Below, one piece after another: positions 17,619-28,879 of a stretch of 64,000 nucleotides of DNA; position 1 is the stretch's first letter, and every line of letters begins with the position of its first letter. The notes below the pieces were generated by a model. That model saw nothing but the letters and a program-made list of their open reading frames with translations. It ran no database searches and was not told where the DNA came from. The stretch comes from CADEED01 sp963842515 (GTDB taxonomy: Bacteria; Pseudomonadota; Gammaproteobacteria; Steroidobacterales; Steroidobacteraceae). The position numbers and the translations under genes are program-made. The stretch is taken from assembly GCA_963842515.1 (NCBI GenBank), contig CAWJGO010000001.1, positions 124,001-188,000 on the forward strand. The letters run 5' to 3'.

Positions 17619-19082
17619 TCAGGCGAACGACCGCGTCACCAATACGACGAAGAAAGCGTAGAACAGCGCCATGCCGATCAGCGCCACCCGCCGCCACATC
17701 GGCGGCCGCAGCGCCGCCGGCAGGATGCGCGTGTTCAGGTAAAGCAGGTGCAGCGACGCGATCACGAAAACCAGGCCGCCGATGTTGGCGCCGATCTGCA
17801 GCAGCACAATCGGCTGCGTGAACCACAGCGCGGTGATGCCGAACACCACGACAGCCCCGAGCACCGTGTAGTACACCGCACGCACATCGCCGCCGCGCCA
17901 GATGCGAACGCGCGAGCTGCCGGTCCACAGGATGTCGGTGATCGAGCGTGTCAGGCCTTCCACGACATCGAGCTGGGTCTTGAAAAGGATCCACGCGCCG
18001 AGCAGCGCCACGATCACGCCCAACCAGGGGCCGGCCGCTGCGCCGATGGCCTGCGCCAGCACGGCGCTGATGGCGAGACCCTTGATGTCGGCGCCACTGG
18101 CGACGAAGGTGACGTACAGCAATGCCGGCAGCATCATGCCTAACAAGGCGCCGACGAAGAAGATTCCCCACTGATCGACGCGCACGATGCGCCACCAGCC
18201 GCGCCAGCGCGAAAGATTCTCGGCGCTGGCGTCGAACATGAACCCGGTATCGGCCAGCCGGACTTTCTCGCCGCCCACCGCGCCGCCGATGTGTCCCACG
18301 CGGCTGCCCATGCCATACCCCTTGTCGCGCGCCCAGTTGGACAGCGTGAGGTTCAGCACTCCACCAGCGCCCGAATACGCCACCAGTGCTCCCAGCAACA
18401 GGATGTCGAGGTGTTCGGGCAGAAAATTGAACGCACCGCGCGCGGTATCGAAACCTGTGAAGCCGGCCAGGGCGGAGAACCAGGTGCTGGCCGGAACGTA
18501 CATCAGGCCGAGCACCAGGAATCCGCCCAGGATGCAGGTCACCAATATCCAGTTGAGCAGCTCGAGGGTGCGCGCGATGCGTTTGCCGAGCAGCAACACG
18601 GCGACGCAGCCGAGAAAGGTGCCGACGCCGATCAGGTAGGTGGCCAGGGAATCTTCCGGCGCCGCGGCGAGCCGGCCCTCGAACAGGAAGAAGATCGCGC
18701 CGGCGGCGACTCCGGCCCACGCCGGCCAGCCGATCTGCAGGAAATACGCGACCGCGTAAAACCACGCCCAGAAAGTCTTGCCGGGGCGGGTGCGCATGAA
18801 TCCAGTGACGACCGGTTCGCCGGTGGCGACCGTGTAACGCATGAGCTCGGTGTTGAACACTGTCTGGAAAAAGACCGCGACCAGCGTCACCCACAACAAC
18901 GACAGGCCGTGTTTGACGAAGGTGGCGGGCCCTAGCAGGAACTCGCCGCTGCCGATCGAAAGCCCAAGCACGATGACGCCCGGACCACACACTCCTATCC
19001 ACGACAGGCCGCGCGGCACCGGGGGCTGAGGCAGATCGGCGCGCACCCAGGGCGCGAGACTCTTGTTATGCGTTTCATCCAT
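17619..19082 (-). CDS. Nramp-related membrane transporter lacking canonical metal-binding motifs
   Basis: 487-residue polytopic membrane protein with about 11-12 hydrophobic spans. The overall pattern follows the Nramp superfamily: GPGVIVLGLSIGSGEF in the first span, TELMRYTVATGEP, FKTQLDVVEGLTRSITDI and a C-terminal LLQIGANIGGLVFVIASLHLLYLNTR. The residues that define classical Mn/Fe Nramps are missing: DPGN of span 1 is replaced by GSGE (near residue 45), and MPH of span 6 by SGAGG. It probably belongs to one of the atypical Nramp-related branches, with a different or unknown substrate. Start at MDETHN (19082). Divergent from the ABC ATPase, 29 bases away. Confidence 0.75.
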   Translation of the reverse strand: MDETHNKSLAPWVRADLPQPPVPRGLSWIGVCGPGVIVLGLSIGSGEFLLGPATFVKHGLSLLWVTLVAVFFQTVFNTELMRYTVATGEPVVTGFMRTRPGKTFWAWFYAVAYFLQIGWPAWAGVAAGAIFFLFEGRLAAAPEDSLATYLIGVGTFLGCVAVLLLGKRIARTLELLNWILVTCILGGFLVLGLMYVPASTWFSALAGFTGFDTARGAFNFLPEHLDILLLGALVAYSGAGGVLNLTLSNWARDKGYGMGSRVGHIGGAVGGEKVRLADTGFMFDASAENLSRWRGWWRIVRVDQWGIFFVGALLGMMLPALLYVTFVASGADIKGLAISAVLAQAIGAAAGPWLGVIVALLGAWILFKTQLDVVEGLTRSITDILWTGSSRVRIWRGGDVRAVYYTVLGAVVVFGITALWFTQPIVLLQIGANIGGLVFVIASLHLLYLNTRILPAALRPPMWRRVALIGMALFYAFFVVLVTRSFA

Positions 19083-19111
19083 CCCGCGCCAGAGCATACA
19101 CTCTGCAACGA

Positions 19112-19851
<740 letters not shown>

Positions 19852-19855
<4 letters not shown>

Positions 19856-22167
19856 ACCAGGCCGCCGGTCGTGCGGGCGCGGCGCCGCTGTTGCACAGCA
19901 CTTTCCTGCTGATTCGCCTGCGGCTGCTAAGGCTCGCGAATCAGCTCACCGCGGTGTCGCAGGCGAAGAAGGCCCCTGGCGACAAGACGCGCACGGGCAA
20001 TGCGGGCAAGAAGAGCAGCAAGGTGATTCTCTACCTGGCCTGGCCGCTGATGATGTTCGCATTCGGTGCTTTGGCGTCGAGCGCGGTCGTGAACCTGCAT
20101 CACGCGCTCGACGCCGCGGATACCTTCTGGGTGACGGTGGAGTTCAGCGCGGCGTTGACCGTGGGCGTCGCGTTCCTGCTGCTGGTGTTGTGGAGCTCCT
20201 CGTTGCTGCTCACGATCGCCTCGGGCGAGCTCGCCAAACCCGATTGGGACCTCGAGTGGCTCATCACGTTGCCGATGCGTTCCGACACTTTGTTGTGGGC
20301 ACGAATTCTCGAACGCAGCGTGGTGAACCCTTCCGGCGCACTCGCGCTGCTGCCGGCATGCACCGTGATTGCGTGGTACTCGGGCTTTCGCTGGTCTGCG
20401 CCCATCGTAGGGGTGCTGGCTGCCTGGCCGTTGCTGCTGCTTGCCGCCCTGGTCCGCACGCTGCTCGATACGGGCCTGCGCCTCACACTGCGATCCGGGC
20501 AATTGCGCAATCTGCACGCCGTGATCTCCGTGCTGTCCATCGTCGCCATGTACCTCGCGATGTCGATGGGCATGAAGGGCAAGGCGCGAGTTCATGCTCG
20601 GAATCGCGGCCGCGATGCCGGACTGGCTGACCTACACGCCGATGGGGCTCACGGTGCGCGCGCTCAACGAGCGCAGTCTCCTCGACGCGGCCCTGTTGCT
20701 GGCGGCGCTGCTCGCACAGGTCGGCATCATCGTGTGGCTGGGCGTGCGGCTGCTGCGTCATCAATTGCGCCACGGCGTCGTCGCGGGCGGCGCCCGCGAC
20801 GCGTCGCGCGAACCTGCAGCCAACGGCAATCACGACGCGCGTCGAGCGCCGGCCCGGTGCGATTGAGCGCCGTGCAACGCCGCGAGCTCACGCTGCTCGT
20901 CCCGCGACCGTAACTTTCTCGTGCAAAGCCTGGTGCTGCCGCTGCTCATCGTCGGCGGCCAGCTGCTGCTCGGATCTTCCGGCGTCGCCACCTCGATGTG
21001 GAAAGACCCCAATGTGCTGGCGTCGGTGGCCTTCGGACTGGCGGCGTACTCGCTCAGCATGTCGGCTTTCCAGACGCTCAACACCGAGGGCCACGCGTTG
21101 TGGCTGCTCTACACCTTTCCGCGTTCGATCGACGAGGTGCTCAAGGACAAGGCAAAGCTCTGGGGTGTCATCACGCTCGCCTACCCGGTCGTCATGTTCG
21201 TCGATCGGCGCGGCGCTCGTACCCACTCTCGACTGGAAATTTCTCGGCGCGATGCTGACGGCTTTCCTCGGCATCCCTATCTACGCGTTCATCGCCGTGG
21301 CGCTCGGCGTATTCGGCAGCAACCCGCTCGAGCAGCAGCAGAATCACAAGGTCAAGCCTGCATACGTGTACCTCTACATGTCGCTGGCCGCCCTCTACGT
21401 CTACGCCATCGTCGCGCCGAATCCCGCGCAGCGACTCATTTTCATGGTGCTGTCGCTGCTGCTGGCGTTCGCGCTCTGGCAGAAGGCACGCGACCAGCTC
21501 CCCTATCTACTCGACCCGGACGCCTCGCCCCCGGCGCGCGTATCGACCTCCGACGGCCTGATCGCGGCGATGGTGTTTTTCGTCGCGCAGGCGGTCGCCG
21601 GGGCCGTCATCATCGGGCGCGGGCGCGCAACTGGTGCCATGGTGCTCATCGCGTTCTCCATCGGTGGGGCGCTCACCTACGCGCTCATGCGCTCGGTATA
21701 TGCGAAGGCGAAGACCGAAGGAGTGCCGCGCATACTCGGTGACAACAACTCTCCGCTGCTCGGCATGGCCTTTGGCCTGGCCGCGGCGGCCGTCGCGATG
21801 GTCTATCTATTCGCGCTCCGGTCGATCGGGATGCTCGAAGAGGCGGCGCGCGACAGCCGGTCATACGTCGAGCTTGGGTTGTGGGTGGTGCCGCTGGCGG
21901 TCATCGCGGCGCCGGTCTTCGAGGAGTTCATTTTCCGCGGCCTGATCTATCGGTGGCCTGCGCCGCAGTTTCGGGGTGTGGCCCGCAACGCTGGCCAGCG
22001 CTGCGGTGTTCGCCATCATCCATCCGCCGCTGGCCGTCCTGCCGGTGTTCGTGCTCGGCGTGAGCACGGCACTGGTGTACGAACGCACGCGCAGCCTGCT
22101 GGCGCCCATGATGGTGCATGCGGTGTACAACGCCTGCGTAATAGGCCTTCCGACTCTTTTGTTCTGA
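19852..22167 (+). pseudogene. ABC permease fused to a CPBP (Abi/CAAX) intramembrane protease, five frameshifts
   Basis: Intact, the product would be about 770 residues: an ABC-2-like membrane part (SGELAKPDWDLEWLITLPM is typical) followed by a C-terminal CPBP protease domain with EEFIFRG, the FAIIHPP motif and MVHAVYNAC. The frame changes near 20587 (+1), 20860 (-1), 20900 (+1, extra C in a CCC run), 21200 (+1) and 21962 (+1, extra C in TGGCCTG). Between the breaks all segments remain clearly homologous with no internal stops, so either the decay is very recent or this stretch carries sequencing errors. The other long genes in the window are uninterrupted. Overlaps the ATPase gene by 4 bases. 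Confidence 0.8.
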
Positions 22168-22465
22168 GCACACCTCACCAGTGCCGTCGGTGTCCGTCCG
22201 ACGTCAGTTTCCGCCGACCCGCAGGTGATTGTTTGTAGTTAGCCCGCCAACTGGCGTCGCGAATCTGCGTCGCCCGCCGTGATGATTGTCGCGCAACTGC
22301 GACCCGCGCCAGCGCATTGCCCGCGTTCCCGCGCCTGCGCTGCGCATTTGTAGGATGGCACGCGGACTGCTGAATTTCCCGCAGTGTGGTCCGACTCGAT
22401 GGGAAACTTTCGACGTCGATGCCGCTCAAACCTTTCGTTGAGTATTCATTGCGCAAGGAGAAATC

Positions 22466-22819
22466 ATGAAGACTTCGAAGACATTGATTGCCGTTGCGAT
22501 CGCCGCCCTGATTCCGCTGGGCGCGGCTGTTGCCGGTGATGGAGCCAAGGACAAGGCGGGCGCCAGCGCCACCTTCGACAAACTCGATACCAACCGGGAC
22601 GGCAGGATTTCGCAGGCTGAAGCATCAGCGGATGCGAACATCGTGTTCTCCACCGCGGACATGAACGGTGACGGTTACCTCGACAAGAGCGAATGGAAGA
22701 GCAAGGACAAGGGCTCGACCGGCCCCGCGCCGCAGTCGACTCCCAGCCCGTCGACCGATCCTTCCGCGCCGCAGACGAGCGAGCCGGCACCCGCCGATAC
22801 CGAGACCCCGCGGCAATAA
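22466..22819 (+). CDS. EF-hand calcium-binding protein, exported
   Basis: 117 residues: signal peptide (MKTSKTLIAVAIAALIPLGA, cleavage near AVAG), then two EF-hand loops, DTNRDGRISQAE and DMNGDGYLDKSE, both with acidic or Asn ligands at positions 1, 3 and 5, Gly at 6 and Glu at 12, so both should bind Ca2+. The C-terminal 40 residues are a Pro/Ser/Thr-rich tail. AAGGAG lies 6-7 bases before the ATG, a strong ribosome site. The gene is alone and is followed by a rho-independent-type terminator at 22839-22876. Role unknown beyond calcium binding in the periplasm. Confidence 0.85.
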   Translation: MKTSKTLIAVAIAALIPLGAAVAGDGAKDKAGASATFDKLDTNRDGRISQAEASADANIVFSTADMNGDGYLDKSEWKSKDKGSTGPAPQSTPSPSTDPSAPQTSEPAPADTETPRQ

Positions 22820-22838
22820 ACAGCCGCTTCCGCAACCC

Positions 22839-22876
22839 AATCCGCGCGATCCGGGCCTCGGTCGCGCGGATTTTCT
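22839..22876 (+). terminator. Intrinsic terminator after the EF-hand gene
   Basis: AATCCGCGCGA at 22839-22849 pairs with TCGCGCGGATT at 22862-22872 across a 12-base loop, followed by TTTTC. The 11-base stem begins 20 bases after the EF-hand stop codon. The A run on the 5' side is short, so it probably works mainly rightward. Confidence 0.8.
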
Positions 22877-22971
22877 TTGGCGTCGGTCAACTGCCTTTGC
22901 TTGCGGCGTGACGACGTTCGCACAACACCCTGCGGAATTTCAGTTTTGCCCTGGTTCGCCGTTATGACGGG

Positions 22972-24270
22972 ATGGTGAACCAGGAGCGAACGGTGTCCGA
23001 TAAACCCGAAGATTTGACCGGCGGCACGGCGCTGATTCGCATCAGCGCCGCCCTCGAGGCCGAGGCATCGTGCCGGCAGGATCTTGCCACCGCTTTGGCG
23101 AACGAGCGCACGCTGCTGCGCACGATGATCGACCTGATACCGGCGTTCATCTACGCGAAAGATACCGGCAGCCGCTTCATTGCGATGAACGCCGCGTTGG
23201 CCCGCAACATGGGCACCACGTCCGAGCAGGCGATCGGCAAGACGGATTTCGATTTCTTTTCCAAGGACCTTGCTCAGAAGTTCTATTCCGACGAACAGGC
23301 TCTCCTCAAGTCCGGCACTGCCATCATCGATCTCGAAGAACCCGGGTTCGATCAGGTCACCGGCCAGCCGCGCACGGTGTGCACGTCGAAAGTACCGCTG
23401 CGTGACGAGAACGGCATGGTGATCGGCATCATCGGCATAGGCTTCGACATCACCGAGCGAAAATTGGCCGAGCAACGGCTGGCGCAGGGAGAGCATCTGG
23501 AGTCCATCGGCCGCCTCGCCGCCGGCGTGGCCCATGAAATCAATACGCCTATCCAGTATCTGAACGACAGCGTCTATTTCATTCGCGAGGCGATGCAAGA
23601 TCTGCTGGCGCACAATACCAAGCTCGCCGCATCGTCGCCGTCACCGCCGGAGGTTGACGAAGACCTCGAAGACATCAAGCAGGAGCTACCGCCCGCCCTC
23701 GATCGCGTGGTCGACGGACTTGGACGTATTGCCGAGATCGTGCGCTCGATGAAAGAGTTCTCACACGTCGATCAGCGCGAGATGAGCCGCGTCGATTTCA
23801 ACCGCGCCATCAACAGCACGCTGATCATCGCGCGCAGCGAATACAAGTACGTCGCCGACGTGGAAACCGACTTTGCGGAGCTGCCGCTGGTGACCTGCCA
23901 TGGCGGGCAGATCAACCAGGTGGTCTTGAATCTCGTGGTCAACGCCGCGCACGCCATCGCCGACAAGGTGAAGGGAACTCCCGACAAGGGGCTTATCACC
24001 GTGAAGACTCGGGTCGAAGACGGATTCGCCGTATTGAGTATCGGCGACACCGGTGGTGGCATTCCCGAAGCGATCCGCAAGCGGATCTTCGAGCCCTTTT
24101 TCACCACCAAGGAAGTGGGCAAAGGCACCGGACAGGGACTGTCGATCGCCCACAACGTGATCACCAGTCATGGCGGCACGCTCGATTTCGTCACCGAGAT
24201 CGGCAAGGGCACGACTTTCTACGTGCGTCTGCCGCTGACCGCCGAGCAAAGAGAAGCCGCGGTCGCCTGA
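22972..24270 (+). CDS. Soluble PAS sensor histidine kinase (orphan)
   Basis: 432 residues without membrane spans. An N-terminal coiled region leads into a PAS domain (residues about 42-165, from LLRTMIDLIPAFIYAKD to IGIGFDITERK), then a dimerisation/phosphoacceptor segment with His near residue 188 in GVAHEINTPIQYLNDS, and an HATPase_c domain (N box NLVVNAAHAI, G1 DTGGGIP, F box FEPFFTTK, G2 GTGQGLS). A negatively charged insert of about 40 residues follows the H box. No response regulator is adjacent. A GTG at 22993 has a better ribosome site (AGGAG) than the ATG used here, so the first 7 residues may not be translated. Converges on rhlE. Confidence 0.88.
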   Translation: MVNQERTVSDKPEDLTGGTALIRISAALEAEASCRQDLATALANERTLLRTMIDLIPAFIYAKDTGSRFIAMNAALARNMGTTSEQAIGKTDFDFFSKDLAQKFYSDEQALLKSGTAIIDLEEPGFDQVTGQPRTVCTSKVPLRDENGMVIGIIGIGFDITERKLAEQRLAQGEHLESIGRLAAGVAHEINTPIQYLNDSVYFIREAMQDLLAHNTKLAASSPSPPEVDEDLEDIKQELPPALDRVVDGLGRIAEIVRSMKEFSHVDQREMSRVDFNRAINSTLIIARSEYKYVADVETDFAELPLVTCHGGQINQVVLNLVVNAAHAIADKVKGTPDKGLITVKTRVEDGFAVLSIGDTGGGIPEAIRKRIFEPFFTTKEVGKGTGQGLSIAHNVITSHGGTLDFVTEIGKGTTFYVRLPLTAEQREAAVA

Positions 24271-24281
24271 TCGCGCGTCAC

Positions 24282-25862
24282 TCAGCCCATTCGTGAGAAG
24301 CCGCCGGTGTTGCCGCCACCGGATTGGCCACCACCCTGCGAGCCGCCGCTACCGCGACTGCCACCGGACGACCGCGCGCCGCGCGCGAAACCGCCGCGGC
24401 TGCTGCCGCCGCGACTTCCGCCGCGGTTGCCACCTTGATTGGCGCCACGGTTTCCCGCGCGATGACCACCGCCGCCGTTGGCGCCACCCGACGAGCGTGC
24501 GCCGGGTTGCGCGTCAGATCGTTGTCCCGCGGCGCCGTTCGCCTGGCCAGCAGGAGCGTACGACTGATGATCGGCGCGACCCGCACCGCGATTTCCACCG
24601 CCATTGCGCCCGCCGGCGCGCCCACCACCTGAGTGGTTAGGCCTGCCTCTTCCACCAGGAGCGCGATGCTCGGGACGGCGCCGCGGATCCTGGTGCGGCT
24701 GGTGTTCATCGGTGGCATTGCGCGGCTGATGCGTGCCCTCTTTGATCTCGAACTTCGGCGGCTCGATGAAATCGATCTTCCGCTTGAGCAGCCGTTCGAT
24801 GTCGCGCAGATAGCTCAGTTCATCCGGCGAGACCAGCGAGATCGCAGCTCCAGTCGATCCCGCACGCGCCGTCCGGCCAATTCGATGCACGTAATCTTCC
24901 GGCACATTGGGCAGCTCGTAGTTGACGACGTGCGGCAACTCCTTGATGTCGAGCCCGCGCGCCGCGACTTCGGTGGCCACCAGTGCCGTGATGCGATTTT
25001 CCTTGAAGTCCTGCAGCGCCTTCACGCGCGCGTTCTGGCTCTTGTTGCCGTGGATGGCCATGGCATTGATGCCGGAACGCTCCAGCTGCTGCGTGAGCCG
25101 GTTGGCGCCATGCTTGGTACGGCAGAACACCAGCACCTGGTGCCAGTTGCCCTCGATGATCAGGTGCGCCAGCAGATGGCGCTTGTGATCCTTCGGAACT
25201 CGGTACGCGCTCTGCTCCACCTTGTCGGCGGTGGCATTGCGCGCGGTGACCTGCAGCGCCGCCGGATTGCGCAGAAAGCCATTGGCGAGCTGGCGGATGT
25301 CGTCCGAGTAGGTAGCCGAGAACATGAGGTTCTGGCGCTGCTGCGGCAACATCTTGAGGATGCGCTTGATGTCGCGGATGAAGCCCATGTCGAGCATGCG
25401 GTCGGCTTCGTCGAGCACGAAGATCTGCACTTCGGACAGCGAGACGGCGCGCTGTTCGCACAGGTCGAGCAAACGGCCGGGTGTCGCCACCAGGATGTCG
25501 CAGCCGTGACGTGCCTTGTCGATTTGCGGCTTCTCGGACACACCGCCGAAGACGACCAGCGTACGCAGGTCGCCGTACTTGCCGTAGTCGACGATGCTCT
25601 GCGCGACCTGCGCGGCGAGCTCGCGCGTCGGTGTGAGCACCAGCGCGCGTGGATTGCGCCCGCCGCGAACGCCGAGTTTCTGCAGGATGGGTAGCGTGAA
25701 GCCGGCGGTCTTGCCGGTGCCGGTCTGCGCGCCCGCGAGCACGTCGCCTCCGGCGAGCACTGCCGGAATGGCCTGAAGCTGAATGGGAGTGGGGACCGTA
25801 TAGCCCTTGTCGGCAACGGCACGGAGCAACTCGGGCTTGAGCCCGAGAGTTTCAAATGACAT
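24282..25862 (-). CDS. rhlE: DEAD-box RNA helicase RhlE with Gly/Arg-rich tail
   Basis: ATP-dependent RNA helicase acting in ribosome maturation and RNA remodelling. All motifs are present: Q motif around residue 27, AQTGTGKT (45-52), PTRELAAQ, GG, TPGRLLDL, DEAD (151-154), SAT, then in the second RecA domain TALVATEVAARGLDI and HRIGRTARAG. From about residue 385 the protein becomes a 140-residue low-complexity tail of Gly, Arg, Asn and Ser with many RGG-like units, typical of RhlE-group enzymes and expected to bind RNA or drive condensation. No neighbouring operon partner. Confidence 0.92.
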   Translation of the reverse strand: MSFETLGLKPELLRAVADKGYTVPTPIQLQAIPAVLAGGDVLAGAQTGTGKTAGFTLPILQKLGVRGGRNPRALVLTPTRELAAQVAQSIVDYGKYGDLRTLVVFGGVSEKPQIDKARHGCDILVATPGRLLDLCEQRAVSLSEVQIFVLDEADRMLDMGFIRDIKRILKMLPQQRQNLMFSATYSDDIRQLANGFLRNPAALQVTARNATADKVEQSAYRVPKDHKRHLLAHLIIEGNWHQVLVFCRTKHGANRLTQQLERSGINAMAIHGNKSQNARVKALQDFKENRITALVATEVAARGLDIKELPHVVNYELPNVPEDYVHRIGRTARAGSTGAAISLVSPDELSYLRDIERLLKRKIDFIEPPKFEIKEGTHQPRNATDEHQPHQDPRRRPEHRAPGGRGRPNHSGGGRAGGRNGGGNRGAGRADHQSYAPAGQANGAAGQRSDAQPGARSSGGANGGGGHRAGNRGANQGGNRGGSRGGSSRGGFARGARSSGGSRGSGGSQGGGQSGGGNTGGFSRMG

Positions 25863-26293
25863 TAGTTAGATACCTTGGAAATGCTGAAACGACTCGCAGT
25901 TCAAGACGCGCAAGGCGTTTGAAGCGGTCATTAGCGAGAGATGGGTTGCGAATCGATGGGTCCGTGAGGACTTTGAGACTTGCGGCTTGTGGGGGGCGAT
26001 GACCGCGCGACCCTGGGTAAGCGGGCGCGACTATACAGTGCGAGCGCGCCGTTTGCCAGGATTGCCGGTTTTTCAATGAGTTCCGTGAGCTGCGTCGCCG
26101 TTTGCCAGACATCGAGCCGTGCCGCAGTCCGACGTCCTAACTAAAAGTAATGAGGAATACCGCAGTTCGTAGGTAGAGGCCGACGGCACCCGGAAATGTT
26201 TTCCCTTTCGCGTGGTGATTGCTGTCTGCATTCGCAGACGTCGGTTCTTCGTAGTGTTCCTGCAAACGGACTCACTGCGCATAAAGGGAACCC
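25863..26293. other. Intergenic region between divergent rhlE and DUF4394 genes
   Basis: About 430 bases. No frame here has family support. It must contain the rhlE promoter and leader on one side and the lipoprotein promoter on the other. The segment 26130-26230 is noticeably A/T-richer and includes CTAACTA, one of the TAGTTAG-like words that recur in the window. No convincing riboswitch or hairpin was seen. Confidence 0.45.
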
Positions 26294-28756
26294 ATGACTA
26301 CGAATCGCGTTGGCCGCGGCCTACTTGCGGCTGGTCTCATTCTGTCAGCCCTCACCGGCTGCGGTGGTGGTGGCGACAATTCTCCCGCCCCGCCGCCCCC
26401 AGCTCCCGCACCGCCGCCCCCGCCGCCGCCGCCTCCGGGCCCCGCTCCGGTGCCCGCGCCTGGCGCTGGCGTGACTTCGGGCGACACCTTTGGCGTAACC
26501 AGCACCGGACGACTGGTGACGTTCGATCGCGCCGATCCGGCGCTCGACACCGCCATCGCGATCACGGGGCTGCAAGCGGGTGAGACAGTGGTCGGCCTCG
26601 ACGTGCGTGCCGGCGGCGCCACGCCGGGTGAGTTGTACGCACTCGGCAGCACCGGCCGCCTGTACACCATCAACACGACCTCGGGCGTTGCCACGCTCAA
26701 GTCGACACTCGCAGCGGATGCCGGCGACAGCACGGATGCGTTCACCGCGTTGAGTGGCACGGAATTCGGTGTCGACTTCAACCCGGTGGCAGATCGCCTG
26801 CGGGTTGTCAGCGATACCGGGCAGAACCTGCGCATCGATGCCGACACCGGCGCCACCATCACTGACGCGCCGCTCGCCACTGCCGGCACCGCACGCTCGG
26901 GAGTCAACGGAGCGGCATATACCAACGCATTCGCCGCGGCCTGCCGCACTGCCCTCTACTACATCGACGCGAGCACCGACCAGTTGCTGACTACCAGCGA
27001 TCCGAATGGCGGCGCGGTTACTGTGGTCGGCGCGCTGGGCGTCGACACGACTGCCGCAAGCGATTTCGAAATCGCCACGGCCGCCGATGGCACCAACACG
27101 GGTTACGCGGTGCTGGTGGTCGGCGGGGTGCCCACCTCCTATCAGGTGAATCTGTCGACTGGAGTGGCGGCCACCGGTGGCGCGGTCACGCGGCTCGACG
27201 CGAATGAGCTCGTGCGTGACACCGCGATTGCGGCGCCCGCCACGGCGCCTACGCAAGCCGCCGGCGAGATATTCGCGCTCACCGAAACCAACAAGCTCGT
27301 GTCGTTCAACGTGGCGCAACCGCAGAAGACGTGCTCCAGCGCCACGTTCACGGGGCAGCAGGCCGGCGAGAACATCGTCGGCATCGACGTGCGGCCCGCG
27401 GACGCGGCACTGTACGCGCTCGGCAGCACAGGCCGCCTGTACACCGTGGACACCGCCAGCGCCGCGCTGACGCTCAAGTCCACGCTGGCCGCTGCGGTCG
27501 GCGACGTCACCGCGCCGTATGCCGGTATCCTCGGCAGCGAGTTCGCCTTCGACTTCAATCCGGGCAACGACCTGGTCCGGGTGGTCACCGATCTCGGCCA
27601 GAACTTCCGAATCACACCTGACAACGGCGCGGTCACCACCGACGTCGACCTGAACCCGGTTGGCACGGTGGCGGGAGGCGCTGCGTACGGCAACAGCTTT
27701 GTCGGCGTGAATATCTCGTACTACTACACCATCGACTCCGCGGGCGACGCGCTGCAGGTAGTAGGCCAGCCGTCCGGCAATGCCAGCCTGGGCGACGTGG
27801 AGCTAGTCGGCGCGCTCGGCGCGGGCGACGTATCGTCGGTGGCGGGTTTCGACATCTTCGGCACTAACAACCAGGGTCTGGCGGCACTGACCCTCACCGG
27901 CGCGGCGACGTCCGACCTCTTCACCATAAACCTCACTACGGGCGCCGCCACGCGCATCAATACCGTGGGCGGCGGTGAGCGGGTACGTGGGCTCGCCTAC
28001 GCGCGCCTGCCGGCGGCGACGGTGTTCGCACTGACGTCCGATAACCACCTCGTGACTTTCAAACCGTTGACGCCGGGTACGTTCGACAGCGACGTGGCTG
28101 TCACCGGGCTGCAGGGTGCGGAGGCCATCGTCGCGCTCGACATCCGTCCTTCGAATGGCGCGTTGTATGCGCTCACCGATGCGGGCCGGCTGTACACGAT
28201 CGATACCACCACCGGTGCCGCCGCCGGTGCGGTGACGCTCACGGCATTGCCGGCGGACACCACCGCGCCGTTCACGGCGCTGGCGGGCACCAGCTTCGGC
28301 GCGGACTTCAATCCGGTCGACGGCTCGTTGCGCGTACAAAGCGACGCGGGTCAGAGCCTGCTCGTCGATGTCGACACGGGTACGGTAAGAACGGACGGCG
28401 CTCTGAATCCGGGTACGCCGCAGGTGGTGGCAAGCGCGTACACCAACAGCTACGTGGGCGCGACCAGCACCACGCAGTACGAGCTCGACCTGGCCTCAGG
28501 TACATTGGTCCGGCAAACCTCGGTCAGTGGAGCGCTGACCACGGTGGGCCCGTTCGGCGCGGGACCCTTCGCGCTCGGCGGCGGCTTCGATATCGTCGGC
28601 GGCGACAATGGGCTGGCGGTGGCGGCGCTGCAGCCTACCGGCGCGGCCGGATCGACGTTGTATCGCGTGACCCTCGGCAACGGCACGCTGACGTCGCTCG
28701 GTTTGTTAGGGACCGGCACCACGGTGGTCAGGGCACTCGCAGTCCGGCTGCAATAG
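26294..28756 (+). CDS. Lipoprotein with three DUF4394 domains
   Basis: 820 residues. Lipobox LTGC (Cys near residue 23), then a Gly run and an almost uninterrupted Pro/Ala linker (residues about 31-57), which would hold the rest off the membrane. The remainder is three copies of a roughly 240-residue DUF4394 unit beginning near residues 65, 320 and 565; each carries the landmarks ALGSTGRLYTI (ALTDAGRLYTI in the third), FGVDFNP-like and LRVVSDTGQNLRID-like, consistent with a beta-propeller. The three units are diverged rather than recent copies. Cell-surface or periplasmic; function unknown. Confidence 0.88.
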   Translation: MTTNRVGRGLLAAGLILSALTGCGGGGDNSPAPPPPAPAPPPPPPPPPGPAPVPAPGAGVTSGDTFGVTSTGRLVTFDRADPALDTAIAITGLQAGETVVGLDVRAGGATPGELYALGSTGRLYTINTTSGVATLKSTLAADAGDSTDAFTALSGTEFGVDFNPVADRLRVVSDTGQNLRIDADTGATITDAPLATAGTARSGVNGAAYTNAFAAACRTALYYIDASTDQLLTTSDPNGGAVTVVGALGVDTTAASDFEIATAADGTNTGYAVLVVGGVPTSYQVNLSTGVAATGGAVTRLDANELVRDTAIAAPATAPTQAAGEIFALTETNKLVSFNVAQPQKTCSSATFTGQQAGENIVGIDVRPADAALYALGSTGRLYTVDTASAALTLKSTLAAAVGDVTAPYAGILGSEFAFDFNPGNDLVRVVTDLGQNFRITPDNGAVTTDVDLNPVGTVAGGAAYGNSFVGVNISYYYTIDSAGDALQVVGQPSGNASLGDVELVGALGAGDVSSVAGFDIFGTNNQGLAALTLTGAATSDLFTINLTTGAATRINTVGGGERVRGLAYARLPAATVFALTSDNHLVTFKPLTPGTFDSDVAVTGLQGAEAIVALDIRPSNGALYALTDAGRLYTIDTTTGAAAGAVTLTALPADTTAPFTALAGTSFGADFNPVDGSLRVQSDAGQSLLVDVDTGTVRTDGALNPGTPQVVASAYTNSYVGATSTTQYELDLASGTLVRQTSVSGALTTVGPFGAGPFALGGGFDIVGGDNGLAVAALQPTGAAGSTLYRVTLGNGTLTSLGLLGTGTTVVRALAVRLQ

Positions 28757-28879
28757 TCATGTGCCAGCGGGGCGGCAGCTGGCCGGCTGCCGCCCCGATG
28801 AACAGGGTATCCTCGACGCGGAGCATGCCGCAGGCGTTCGCCGGGCACTCGCGCTGCTGTCATCGGGAGTCCCGCGCGC

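Noticed and set aside
20587..21962. Programmed frameshifting to explain the broken permease-CPBP gene
   Set aside because: Five separate shifts in both directions, without slippery heptamers and downstream structures, cannot reasonably be programmed.
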